Assembly: GCA_937974825.1 (NCBI GenBank)
Contig: CALJVD010000033.1
Coordinates: 33,685-97,684 of the forward strand
DNA length: 64,000 bases
Direction: 5' to 3'
DNA from: an uncultured Oceanospirillaceae bacterium
Lineage (GTDB): Bacteria > Pseudomonadota > Gammaproteobacteria > Pseudomonadales > Oceanobacteraceae
Position 1 is the first letter of the stretch, and every line of letters begins with the position of its first letter. The translations under genes and the position numbers were made by a program. The notes beneath the pieces are model-generated. The model worked only from the letters and a program-made list of their open reading frames with translations. It searched no databases and was not told where the DNA came from. Below are positions 55,896 to 64,000 of this stretch, piece by piece.

Positions 55896-56825
55896 TTATT
55901 TAACTAAGGTTAACCAATCTTGGTTGTATGGAGAGTTACCTGTTACTTGGTCAAAGTACATGGTTTGTAGTTTGGTGGTAATAGGGCCACGTGTGCCTTC
56001 ACCAATCTCACGACCATCTAACATACGGATGGGCAGTACTTCCGCTGCTGTACCTGTAAAGAAGGCTTCATCAGCAATGTAAACTTCGTCACGGGTAATA
56101 CGTTTTTCGCGAACTTCATAGCCTAGTGAACGAGCCATTTCGATAATAGTACGACGAGTAATACCGTCTAAGCAGGCAGTCAGTTCAGGGGTGTAAATAA
56201 CGCCGTCTGAAACCATAAAGAAGTTCTCACCTGAACCTTCAGCAACATAGCCTTCGGTATCGAGTAGTAGGGCTTCTTCAGCACCGCTCTCTAAGGCTTC
56301 GCGCAACGCTAGCATGGAGTTAATATACGCGCCGTTCGCTTTTGCTTTACACATATTGATGTTGACGTGGTGGCGAGTAAAGCTTGATGTACGGATTTTA
56401 ATGCCTTTAGTTTTAGCATCTTCACCCATATAAGCTGGCCAATTCCAAGCGGCAACCATAACGTGCACTTTTAAGTTCTCTGCACGTAACCCCATGCCTT
56501 CCGAGCCTAAGAAAACCATAGGACGTAAGTAGGCGCTGTCTAAGTTGTTTTCACGCACTGCTGCAATTTGTGCTTCGTTTATTTCTTCCTTAGTGAAAGG
56601 AATCTTAATGCCAAAAATTTTAGCAGAGTTGAATAAACGGTCGGTGTGTTCTTGAAGACGAAAAATAGCGGTACCGTTAGGCGTTTCGTAAGCTCGTACG
56701 CCTTCAAACACGCCCATACCATAGTGTAATGTATGGGTTAATACGTGTACTTTTGCGTCACGCCAGTCTACTAATTTGCCATCTAGCCATATAAAGCCAT
56801 CACGGTCGGCCATCGAAGGTTGCAT
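55896..56825 (-). CDS. ilvE: Branched-chain amino acid aminotransferase
   Basis: Class IV PLP transaminase for valine, leucine and isoleucine. LTHTLHYGMGVFEGVRAY (29-46) is the class IV signature, the PLP lysine is in CKAKANGAYINSML (near 159), and EGSGENFF and LDGITRRTI follow. Length is 309 aa. GAGG lies six bases before ATG 56825. It follows glnE by 22 bases, the glnE-ilvE pair of Pseudomonas. Confidence 0.95.
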   Translation of the reverse strand: MQPSMADRDGFIWLDGKLVDWRDAKVHVLTHTLHYGMGVFEGVRAYETPNGTAIFRLQEHTDRLFNSAKIFGIKIPFTKEEINEAQIAAVRENNLDSAYLRPMVFLGSEGMGLRAENLKVHVMVAAWNWPAYMGEDAKTKGIKIRTSSFTRHHVNINMCKAKANGAYINSMLALREALESGAEEALLLDTEGYVAEGSGENFFMVSDGVIYTPELTACLDGITRRTIIEMARSLGYEVREKRITRDEVYIADEAFFTGTAAEVLPIRMLDGREIGEGTRGPITTKLQTMYFDQVTGNSPYNQDWLTLVK

Positions 56826-56847
56826 AAAAGCCTCACTAAAGTGTTAA

Positions 56848-59775
56848 CTAACTGTGTTCGGAAGGGGGAGTATCCACTTCCAGCCAAATATTCCACAAGC
56901 GGATGACTTCATCGCGCTGTTTATCAAAACCCAGTTTCTGTAGGGTTTTGCTGTCTATAATTAAATCTTGTTTTTGCAGTGCTCGTCGGTGGGTTTCCGC
57001 ACGATAGGATAAATAAATATCCTGTAGAGTCTGGCGATCTTTTGAATTCATCAGACCCACTGCTTCAAATCTATCCAGTAACCGCATGTTGTCGGTAACG
57101 TCTAATAAGTCTGGATATTTATTTGACCATGCCAGTACGATGTATTGCACTAAAAACTCAAGATCGACAATGCCGCCGGGATCTTGTTTTAGATGAAATA
57201 CCTGACCGCTAGGGTCATTACTGCCGAGATTATCCACCATTTTATGGCGCATTGCTCGTACTTCTTCACGCAGCTGTACAGGGCTGCGGTGATGCGACAG
57301 TGTTTCGTTTCGAATACGTTCAAATTCTGCTTGGGCTTCTGGACTACCGCAAATAACACGAGCACGTACTAATGCTTGATGCTCCCAAGTCCAAGCATGG
57401 TTTTGTTGATACTCACCAAATGCTTTGAGGCTGGAAACAATAGTACCTGAGTTGCCAGAAGGGCGTAAGCGCATGTCTAAGTCATACAGGTCGCCGGCGC
57501 GCGTCTGTGTGGTTAGGATGTGAATAATACGCTGTCCGAATCGAGTATAAAAGACGTCGTTATACTGACTTCGCTCACCGGTAGTGTGCCCCATTGAAAA
57601 ACCGTTGTGCAGTAGCACTAAGTCTAAGTCCGAACTGTAGGTTAATTCTAAACCGCCCAGTTTGCCGTAACCAATAATGGCCATTTCGGGGCGATGAACC
57701 GGTTCACCGTTTTCATCGGTAGGGTAACCGTATTTATGTACTGTTTGTACCCAAGCAATATCGACCGTGGTGTCGATAATGGCTTCAGCTAACCAAGTTA
57801 AGTAATCACTTACTTTCATTAGCGGCAAAGTGTTCATCACTTCGGAGGCGGCGGCACGAAGTTTGTGGGTGCGAACAAACTGACGTAACAGTTCCATTTG
57901 TTGTTCAAGGTCTTCAGCGTCTATACGCAATAAACGCAGTTGCAGCTCTTCGACCAATTCACGCTTAGTGGGAACGCTGTAAAGTGATGAAATATTAAGC
58001 AGCTCATCAAGCAATAAAGGCGATTGCGCTATGTACTCCGCCATCCAACTGGAAGCACCACAGAGTTTTAACAATTGGTTGAGTGCTTCAGGGTTTTCTT
58101 TCAGCAGAACCAAATAAGAGGTACGACGTAAGACCGCCTCTAGTAACGGGATAACACGCTCTAATGTCACGGTAGGATTAGGCATGTGCCAGAGTTCATT
58201 TAAAAGCAGTGGCATTAATGCATCGAGACGTTTGCGTCCAATTTGTTGCATTTTTACCACAGTGCGCGATTTGCGAAACTGTAAAATCAGTTGTTGTATC
58301 TTTTTAAATTCTTCTTGGCTGATGGGGTTTTCAAGTTCGGCTTGTTCTTCATACGTTAAACGGCTAAACCAAAGTTCGGTCCACAGTTGCATATCAAAGC
58401 TTTCATTTTCACTCTCATCGTCAGCGGCAACGACCTGAGCGAAGTGATGGCTTACATTCGCACGGTGAATGTTTAATTGCTCAATAAAAGCTTCCCAATA
58501 GTCGTACCCCATGGCCAGTGCAACCCGTGCTTTTTGTAGAGAGCCATCTGGCAGCTGTTGAGTTTGCTCGTCGTTGAGTGCCTGCAGCACATGTTCGGTA
58601 TCGCGTAAGAAAAAGTAGGCGTTTTCTAACTCTTCACAGACTAAGGCAGGGAAGAAACCTTCTAACTCGAGTAGATCTAATACTTTCAGTAATTCGCGCT
58701 CTTGTAGGTTTTTATCCTGACCGCCTCGAATAACCTGAATAGCCTGTACGATAAATTCAATTTCACGAATACCGCCCGGGCCCAATTTAATGTTGTTGTA
58801 CAAGCCTAAACGCCTGACTTCAGCGTTGATCATGGCTTTCATTTCACGCAGTGAGTCGAAGGCGCTGAAGTCGATATACATGCGATAAGTGAACGATCGG
58901 AGCGTTTTTAATAACTCATCGGCTTGCCAAGTATCGGTATGGTTAATAATACGCGCTTTAACCATCGCAAAGCGTTCCCAGTCACGACCTTGGTTTTGGT
59001 AGTACTCTTCAAGGGAAGAGAAATTCATAACCAGTGGCCCGCTCTGACCGTATGGGCGCAAGCGCATATCAACACGGAAGGTAAAGCCGTCCAGGGTTTG
59101 AGTATCTAGTACTCGAATTAACTTCTGACCTAATTTAGTAAAAAACTCTTGGTTGCTTAGAGAACGACGACCGTTCGTTTCACCACTTTCCGGGTAAGCG
59201 AAAATCAGGTCGATATCTGAGCTTAAATTAAGTTCGTATGCCCCTAGCTTGCCCATGCCAATCACATAAAGGTGCTGTTCTTCTTGAGATTCGAAGCCAA
59301 TAGGCTGACCGTGTTTTTGAACTAAGGTTTGGTGTAGGAAGGTGACTGAGTGTTGAATGCAGATGTCGGCAAGATGAGAAACCGCTTGAGTGGTTTCCAT
59401 AGTATCTGACCAACGTAATAGATCACGCCAGATAATATGCACCATTGCACGTCGGCGCAGTTTGCGCAGGGCTTTTATCCAGTCGTCTTCGGTTAAAGCG
59501 AAGTCTGTCAGCTCGTTAAACCAACTTTCAAGCAATGAATAGGTTACGGGTTGTAGAAAGTGGTTTTCTAATAGCGCTGAGCGAAACCAGACGGTTTCAC
59601 GAGGAATGGAATCTACTACATATTGGCTTACGGTGAGTACGCGTCTCACCTGAGCTTGTTGCTCAGGTGAGAGCTTTTGCCAAATCTCCGTCCACTCAAA
59701 CCCATGGTACTCACTGCTATCGATAAGCTGTGAGTTTATTCGTTGCCAATGGTCATGTAAGAGTGCCGGTAGCAT
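56848..59775 (-). CDS. glnE: Glutamine synthetase adenylyltransferase/adenylyl-removing enzyme
   Basis: Two-domain nucleotidyltransferase that switches glutamine synthetase activity under PII control. The N-terminal (deadenylylating) domain has SSDIDLIFAYPESGE near 180, and the C-terminal (adenylylating) domain has SSDLDLVLLHNG near 690. Both domains keep the GxD-type metal aspartates and the GPGGIREIEF and DPGGIVDLEF motifs. At 975 aa it is full length. It starts two bases after the potI stop, an unusual link to a polyamine transporter. Confidence 0.96.
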   Translation of the reverse strand: MLPALLHDHWQRINSQLIDSSEYHGFEWTEIWQKLSPEQQAQVRRVLTVSQYVVDSIPRETVWFRSALLENHFLQPVTYSLLESWFNELTDFALTEDDWIKALRKLRRRAMVHIIWRDLLRWSDTMETTQAVSHLADICIQHSVTFLHQTLVQKHGQPIGFESQEEQHLYVIGMGKLGAYELNLSSDIDLIFAYPESGETNGRRSLSNQEFFTKLGQKLIRVLDTQTLDGFTFRVDMRLRPYGQSGPLVMNFSSLEEYYQNQGRDWERFAMVKARIINHTDTWQADELLKTLRSFTYRMYIDFSAFDSLREMKAMINAEVRRLGLYNNIKLGPGGIREIEFIVQAIQVIRGGQDKNLQERELLKVLDLLELEGFFPALVCEELENAYFFLRDTEHVLQALNDEQTQQLPDGSLQKARVALAMGYDYWEAFIEQLNIHRANVSHHFAQVVAADDESENESFDMQLWTELWFSRLTYEEQAELENPISQEEFKKIQQLILQFRKSRTVVKMQQIGRKRLDALMPLLLNELWHMPNPTVTLERVIPLLEAVLRRTSYLVLLKENPEALNQLLKLCGASSWMAEYIAQSPLLLDELLNISSLYSVPTKRELVEELQLRLLRIDAEDLEQQMELLRQFVRTHKLRAAASEVMNTLPLMKVSDYLTWLAEAIIDTTVDIAWVQTVHKYGYPTDENGEPVHRPEMAIIGYGKLGGLELTYSSDLDLVLLHNGFSMGHTTGERSQYNDVFYTRFGQRIIHILTTQTRAGDLYDLDMRLRPSGNSGTIVSSLKAFGEYQQNHAWTWEHQALVRARVICGSPEAQAEFERIRNETLSHHRSPVQLREEVRAMRHKMVDNLGSNDPSGQVFHLKQDPGGIVDLEFLVQYIVLAWSNKYPDLLDVTDNMRLLDRFEAVGLMNSKDRQTLQDIYLSYRAETHRRALQKQDLIIDSKTLQKLGFDKQRDEVIRLWNIWLEVDTPPSEHS

Positions 59776-59777
59776 GG

Positions 59778-60593
59778 TTATGCCTTGCGTTGGTTTTTGA
59801 GTTCTTGGCGATACATACTAATGGCTGCAATTAACACCGCAAGGGCAACAACGGCAATAATGATAGTTGCTAAGGCGTTGATTTGAGGGTTTACCCCTAA
59901 GCGAACGCTTGAATAAACCACCATAGGCAGTGTTGTGGACCCAGGCCCCGATACAAAGCTCGCAATAACTAAGTCATCCATCGACAAGGTAAAGGCCAGT
60001 AGCCAGCCTGCCCCTAACGCCGGCAGAATCATTGGCAATGTAATGGTAAAGAACACCTTAATAGGACGCGCTCCTAAATCTAGAGCGGCTTCTTCGATGG
60101 ACTTATCCATATGGCTTAAGCGGCTTTGTACGATAACGGTGACATACGCCATAGAAAAGGTAATGTGGGCAATCAAAATAGTGATTTGTCCACGTCCTTT
60201 AGGCCAACCCAATAGGTCTTCCATTGCGACAAAGAGTAACAATAGCGACAAGCCGACTATAACTTCAGGCATTACCAAAGGTGCAGCACTCATAACGCCT
60301 AAGCTGGCGTGGCCACGGCTGCGACGAAAGCGGACTAACGCCAAAGCCGATAATGTGCCTAACACCACCGCAATGGTCGCGTTAATAGCAGCAATCTTGA
60401 TACTTAAGCCCGCAGCCCTGAGTAAGGGGCCGTTTTGAAAGAGCTCAACGTACCATTTAGTGCTAAAACCGCCCCAGACAGTCACCAAGCGGCTTTCGTT
60501 AAAGGAATACACCACCAAGCTAATAATAGGTAGGTACAAGAAGGCATAGCCTAGTACCAGTAAAGCAATTAATAACGGGTATCTTTTTAGCAT
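59778..60593 (-). CDS. potI: Putrescine/spermidine ABC transporter permease PotI
   Basis: Inner-membrane permease of the PotFGHI polyamine importer, 271 aa with six membrane helices. The EAA loop contacting the ATPase is EEAALDLGARPIKVFFTITLP. The N-terminal VVYSFNESRLVTVWGGFS is typical of PotI/PotC. AAGG precedes ATG 60593. Fourth gene of potFGHI. Confidence 0.92.
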   Translation of the reverse strand: MLKRYPLLIALLVLGYAFLYLPIISLVVYSFNESRLVTVWGGFSTKWYVELFQNGPLLRAAGLSIKIAAINATIAVVLGTLSALALVRFRRSRGHASLGVMSAAPLVMPEVIVGLSLLLLFVAMEDLLGWPKGRGQITILIAHITFSMAYVTVIVQSRLSHMDKSIEEAALDLGARPIKVFFTITLPMILPALGAGWLLAFTLSMDDLVIASFVSGPGSTTLPMVVYSSVRLGVNPQINALATIIIAVVALAVLIAAISMYRQELKNQRKA

Positions 60594-60602
60594 AGCGCTA
60601 CC

Positions 60603-61529
60603 TTATTGCTCCCTATCGGCAAGTTTTTGTTCATAGTGGCGCATGATGACAAATGGAATCACTAACACCACTAGTAGTACCGACGCTAGGGACGATGCCA
60701 ACGGCCAGTCTTTGTTGCTAAAGAACTCTGTCCACATGAGCTTACCCAACATCAGTGTATCGGGGCCGCCCAGTAAATCAGGAATAACAAACTCACCCAT
60801 CACCGGTAAGAAGACCAACATGCTGCCAGCCACAATGCCAGCAAAAGATTGCGGCAACGTAATGCTGATAAATTGCTTTAATGGACGAGCGCCTAAATCG
60901 GCAGCAGCTTCTAAGAGCGTGTTATCTAAGCGGATCAGCGTGGCATAAAGTGGTAAAACGAAAAACGGTAAGTAGGTGTAAACCACCCCAATGTACACCG
61001 CAATATTAGTGTGCAGTATTTGCAGAGGCTCGTTAATTATTCCTAGATTCATAAGCACTTGGTTCAGTAGCCCATTGTCTTTGAGGATGCCAATCCATGC
61101 GTAGACACGCAGTAGAAAAGACGTCCAAAAAGGTAAGATAATCAGCATCAACAAAGGCATGCGCATATACTGAGGCGCTAAAGAAATAGCATAAGCCATA
61201 GGGTAGCCAATCAGGATACAAATTAAGGTAGAGATAGACGCCACCTTAAATGAGCCCCACAGAGCGCCACGGTATAAATCGTCTTCCCACAGCATCATGT
61301 AGTTACCAAAGTTCAACGTAATGGTAACTAAGCCGTCTTCTACTTCACGTATCCAGTCCTGATACGGCGGCTGCATAAGTTGTGGCTCAGACAAGCTGAT
61401 TTTAAGAACAAACAGAAATGGCAGCACGAAGAACAGCGCCAGCCAGAACCAAGGTAAAGCGGTAATTAACCCTTTACCTGGCACTAAAGGCTGTAAGCGT
61501 TGCTGCAATCGACCAATTATGTTCATCAT
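60603..61529 (-). CDS. potH: Putrescine/spermidine ABC transporter permease PotH
   Basis: Partner permease of PotI (308 aa). I start at ATG 61529 (MMNIIGRLQQRL), whose ATGA overlaps the potG stop; the longer frame runs back into potG. The EAA loop is LEAAADLGARPLKQFISITLP. GYPMAYAISLAPQYMR and LPFWTSFLLRVYAWIGIL are typical of PotH/PotB. Six helices are predicted. Confidence 0.92.
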   Translation of the reverse strand: MMNIIGRLQQRLQPLVPGKGLITALPWFWLALFFVLPFLFVLKISLSEPQLMQPPYQDWIREVEDGLVTITLNFGNYMMLWEDDLYRGALWGSFKVASISTLICILIGYPMAYAISLAPQYMRMPLLMLIILPFWTSFLLRVYAWIGILKDNGLLNQVLMNLGIINEPLQILHTNIAVYIGVVYTYLPFFVLPLYATLIRLDNTLLEAAADLGARPLKQFISITLPQSFAGIVAGSMLVFLPVMGEFVIPDLLGGPDTLMLGKLMWTEFFSNKDWPLASSLASVLLVVLVIPFVIMRHYEQKLADREQ

Positions 61530-62662
61530 TGTGTGAGAACCCCACAGCTGTAGGCACTCCAAGTCAGTGAGACTTCTTGTTCCCAAGTTAATGGTTGTTC
61601 AGCCAAGGCTAAAACGTTTGGCTGGGTAAACAGAACGCGCTTACCGGTTACTAACTCAACGTGGTAAATAGACACATCGCCTAAATAAGCAATTTCTTTA
61701 ATGATGCCGTTTAAGCTGTTGGGCTCATCAATAAAATGATCACGCACGGTGATTTTTTCTGGTCGAATGGCCACTGTTACTTCCATATCGGGAGTAAGTA
61801 ACTGGCTGTGGTGAACCAGAATATCGGCACCGGCTTCATCTGAATGAATGAGTACCATATCGTTTTCATGAGACACCACATAGCCATTAAATAAGTTCAC
61901 CGTACCAATAAAGTTAGCGGCGTAACGAGTGGCAGGAAACTCATAAATACGACGTGGAGAGTCTACTTGTTCGATACGACCTTCGTTAATTAAAGCAATA
62001 CGAGAAGACATGGTCATGGCTTCTTCTTGGTCGTGGGTTACTGTAATAAAGGTAATACCTAAACGTTCTTGAATGTTAACCAGCTCGAACTGAGTGCGTT
62101 CACGCAGTTTTTTATCCAGCGCACCCAACGGTTCATCTAATAAAAGAATTTTAGGGTGCTTAGCTAGTGCGCGCGCTAAGGCCACACGTTGACGCTGACC
62201 ACCAGAGAGCTGGTGGGGCTTACGGGTGGCAAGCTTTTCAATTTGAACCAACGCGAGCATTTCGGCAACGCGCTCACGGATGACAACATCTGGCATGCGC
62301 TCCTGCTTAAGACCGTAGGCAATATTTTGAGCCACTGTCATATGCGGGAAAAGCGCATAGCTTTGGAACATCATATTAATGGGTCGTAAGTATGGCGGAA
62401 CATGAGTCACGTCCTGACCGTCAATATAAATACGACCCGAGGTTGGTGTTTCAAAACCACCTAGCATGCGCAGCAAAGTGGTTTTACCGCACCCCGAGGC
62501 ACCTAATAAAGAGAAGAACTCACCACGATGAATGTTCAAGCTAATATCATCGACAGCGTAGGTAGAGCCAAAAGTCTTTGTCACGTTTTCGATACGGACA
62601 ATGGGTTCTTCTTCAGAAGTCGCCCAAGATTGCTCTTGGGTGGCTGAATGAATCTGATTCAT
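61526..62662 (-). CDS. potG: Putrescine/spermidine ABC transporter ATPase PotG
   Basis: ATP-binding subunit (378 aa) with Walker A GASGCGKTTLL (54-64), signature LSGGQRQRVALARALA and Walker B ILLLDEPLGALD. The C-terminal TOBE domain begins near residue 290. The short pre-domain ending EEEPIVRIENVTKTFG is typical of PotG. It overlaps potH by four bases. Confidence 0.93.
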   Translation of the reverse strand: MNQIHSATQEQSWATSEEEPIVRIENVTKTFGSTYAVDDISLNIHRGEFFSLLGASGCGKTTLLRMLGGFETPTSGRIYIDGQDVTHVPPYLRPINMMFQSYALFPHMTVAQNIAYGLKQERMPDVVIRERVAEMLALVQIEKLATRKPHQLSGGQRQRVALARALAKHPKILLLDEPLGALDKKLRERTQFELVNIQERLGITFITVTHDQEEAMTMSSRIALINEGRIEQVDSPRRIYEFPATRYAANFIGTVNLFNGYVVSHENDMVLIHSDEAGADILVHHSQLLTPDMEVTVAIRPEKITVRDHFIDEPNSLNGIIKEIAYLGDVSIYHVELVTGKRVLFTQPNVLALAEQPLTWEQEVSLTWSAYSCGVLTQ

Positions 62663-62703
62663 GGTGTCGTAACACTCCAGAAAGAAAACTTTAAAAGGTA
62701 AAA

Positions 62704-63804
62704 CTAACGTCCAGTTTTAGTACGAGTCCAAGCGCGAGTGATAACTCTTGCTTCACGGTCGCTAGGTGTTTTTAGGGTTAGTAGTTTTTCGAGTGTTGTT
62801 TCTGGTGGATAAATACCAGGGTTGTTACGCACATCTGCGTCTACTAAAGGTGTCGCCTGTTTGTTCGCGTTGGCATAGGCCACATAATTAGAAACAGTCG
62901 CAATCACTTCTGGCTGTAGTAAGTAGTTAATAAACTTATGCGCAGATTCAATATTCTTCGCATCTGCCGGAATGACCATAACGTCAGTCCACAGTACCGC
63001 ACCTTCACGTGGAATAACATATTCTACCTGCACGCCATTGTTGGCTTCTTTAGCACGTGCTTGTGCTTGTAACATGTCGCCAGAGTAACCGTGAGCTACG
63101 CAGATATCGCCGTTAGCAATATCGTTAATAGTTTGTGAGTTATGGAAATAACGAATGTTTGGGCGCACCGCACTGATGGCATCAGCGGCTTCCTGAATTG
63201 CTTCTTTACTGTAGTCTTTAGTGTCTTTACCTAAATAAGCACGCACTGCAGTAAACACTTCCAACGCGTCGTCTTGTAATGCTACACCACAACCCGCGAG
63301 TTTGCTTACAATGGCAGGATCAAACACCAGCGCCCAAGTATCTTTAGGCATGTCTTTGCCTAAAATAGCTTCCACTTTGTCTTTGTTATAAGCAATACCG
63401 GTTGTGCCCCACATGTAAGGAACGGCGTATTGGTTGCCGGCATCGATGTCTGCTAACGATTTATTGATAATAGGATCTAAGTTGCCATAGTGACTTAGTT
63501 TGCTTTTATCTAAAGGCGCGTACAGGTTGGCTCGGATTAAACGATCGGCAAAAGGCAGTGCTGTCGGAAACACTAAGTCATAACCACTACGACCGGCTAA
63601 AAGCTTAGCTTCTAACACCTCGTTTGAGTCATAAACGTCGTACGTTACCTTAATACCAGTGGCTTTTTCAAAGTTGCTGATGGTGTCTTCAGCAATGTAA
63701 TCTGACCAGTTATATATATGCAGTTTTTCTTGAGCTAGAGCTTGGCCAGATACAACTAAAGAAAGGGCTGCAATTGAGCAAGCTTTCAGTAAACCTAGTT
63801 TCAT
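62704..63804 (-). CDS. potF: Putrescine-binding periplasmic protein PotF
   Basis: Periplasmic receptor for putrescine or spermidine, 366 aa from ATG 63804 (MKLGLLKACS) with GGAG just upstream; the longer frame needs TTG. The signal peptide is cleaved after ALA (about 24). The mature start EKLHIYNWSDYIAEDTI is the PotF/PotD hallmark, with the ligand-binding NWSDY. YAVPYMWGTTGIAYNK and YVAYANAN also fit. Putrescine versus spermidine preference cannot be decided by eye. First gene of potFGHI-glnE-ilvE. Confidence 0.93.
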   Translation of the reverse strand: MKLGLLKACSIAALSLVVSGQALAQEKLHIYNWSDYIAEDTISNFEKATGIKVTYDVYDSNEVLEAKLLAGRSGYDLVFPTALPFADRLIRANLYAPLDKSKLSHYGNLDPIINKSLADIDAGNQYAVPYMWGTTGIAYNKDKVEAILGKDMPKDTWALVFDPAIVSKLAGCGVALQDDALEVFTAVRAYLGKDTKDYSKEAIQEAADAISAVRPNIRYFHNSQTINDIANGDICVAHGYSGDMLQAQARAKEANNGVQVEYVIPREGAVLWTDVMVIPADAKNIESAHKFINYLLQPEVIATVSNYVAYANANKQATPLVDADVRNNPGIYPPETTLEKLLTLKTPSDREARVITRAWTRTKTGR

Positions 63805-63858
63805 TTTTTTCTCCAATGAAAGGCTTCTAAAAAATGTTGAGATACAACAAACCTATGT

Positions 63859-63900
63859 AATACCTAGGCCGGCCTGACCAATACCTAGTATGCGCGCATA
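63859..63900. promoter_or_regulatory. Repeats and palindromes upstream of potF
   Basis: AATACCTAG occurs at 63859-63867 and again at 63880-63888, exactly 21 bases (two helical turns) apart. Between them, AGGCCGGCCT (63866-63875) is a perfect ten-base palindrome, and TATGCGCGCATA (63889-63900) is a perfect 12-base palindrome. All lie 55-96 bases before the potF start, in the control region. The binding protein is unknown. Confidence 0.5.
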
Positions 63901-64000
63901 ATGGCAACATTTTGCGAAAAATACAGACAATAGATTCGATTGTCACGATTAAATTAATACACCATACAAGGATAACTTATTAATTGATTAAAGAGAGCGG

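Overview
The window is an ordinary, densely coded stretch of chromosome from a gammaproteobacterium. Gene order repeatedly matches Pseudomonas: ubiH-pepP-UPF0149-zapA-6S RNA-ygfA, metX-metW-DUF4426-rdgB-hemW, trxA-rho, rpoH-ftsX-ftsE-ftsY-rsmD, coaD-fdx-ggt-mutM, coaBC-dut-algC-argB, lptM-lysA-dapF-DUF484, and pyrE divergent from crc. Base composition looks moderate, there is a fatty-alcohol type oxidation operon, and crc, sutA and slmA occur together. A marine Oceanospirillales-type relative of the pseudomonads (Oleispira/Bermanella/Thalassolituus-like) is my inference, not something the sequence proves. I see no rRNA, tRNA, CRISPR array, insertion sequence or prophage.

Layout. 1-12 kb: a lipoprotein gene running off the left edge, ubiquinone and peptidase genes, the zapA operon, 6S RNA, a lipase-like hydrolase, a Kdo kinase, and a five-gene minus-strand methionine/nucleotide-hygiene operon. 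12-24 kb: an acyl-CoA ligase, an outer-membrane barrel, an Smr protein, an orphan solute-binding protein, plsC, ilvA, rpiA with a YdbH-like giant protein, hemB, trxA and rho. 25-29 kb: the heat-shock sigma factor, division ABC pair and SRP receptor. 29-34 kb: an accessory-looking module of a TetR regulator divergent from an aldehyde dehydrogenase, a Tat-exported lipoprotein and a GMC alcohol dehydrogenase. 34-43 kb: coaD, ferredoxin, lipoprotein gamma-glutamyltransferase, mutM, rpmBG, radC, coaBC, dut, a membrane sensor-like protein and algC. 43-48 kb: argB, slmA, lptM, lysA, a degenerate DapF, DUF484 and a HAD phosphatase. 48-56 kb: SutA, cytochrome c5, an envelope operon (MltC-like, YnbE, YdbL, LemA, M48 protease), pyrE and crc. 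56-64 kb: ilvE, glnE and a complete putrescine/spermidine ABC transporter in one minus-strand run.

How parts fit together. Envelope functions dominate: YdbH and its partners YnbE/YdbL lie 30 kb apart. The alcohol-oxidation module would oxidise a primary alcohol at the outer face of a membrane and its aldehyde in the cytoplasm. A Crc protein is encoded in the same window, and an A-rich Crc/Hfq-type target lies directly before the Tat lipoprotein gene. The most unusual gene is the intact reading frame at the dapF position (46251-47069): it keeps the DapF fold signature but has lost both catalytic cysteines and most substrate-binding residues, so it should be a pseudoenzyme. The xerC gene usually found beside it is also absent from the cluster.

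Many start codons were moved from the longest open frame to the ATG or GTG with a ribosome-binding site; these choices are noted gene by gene.
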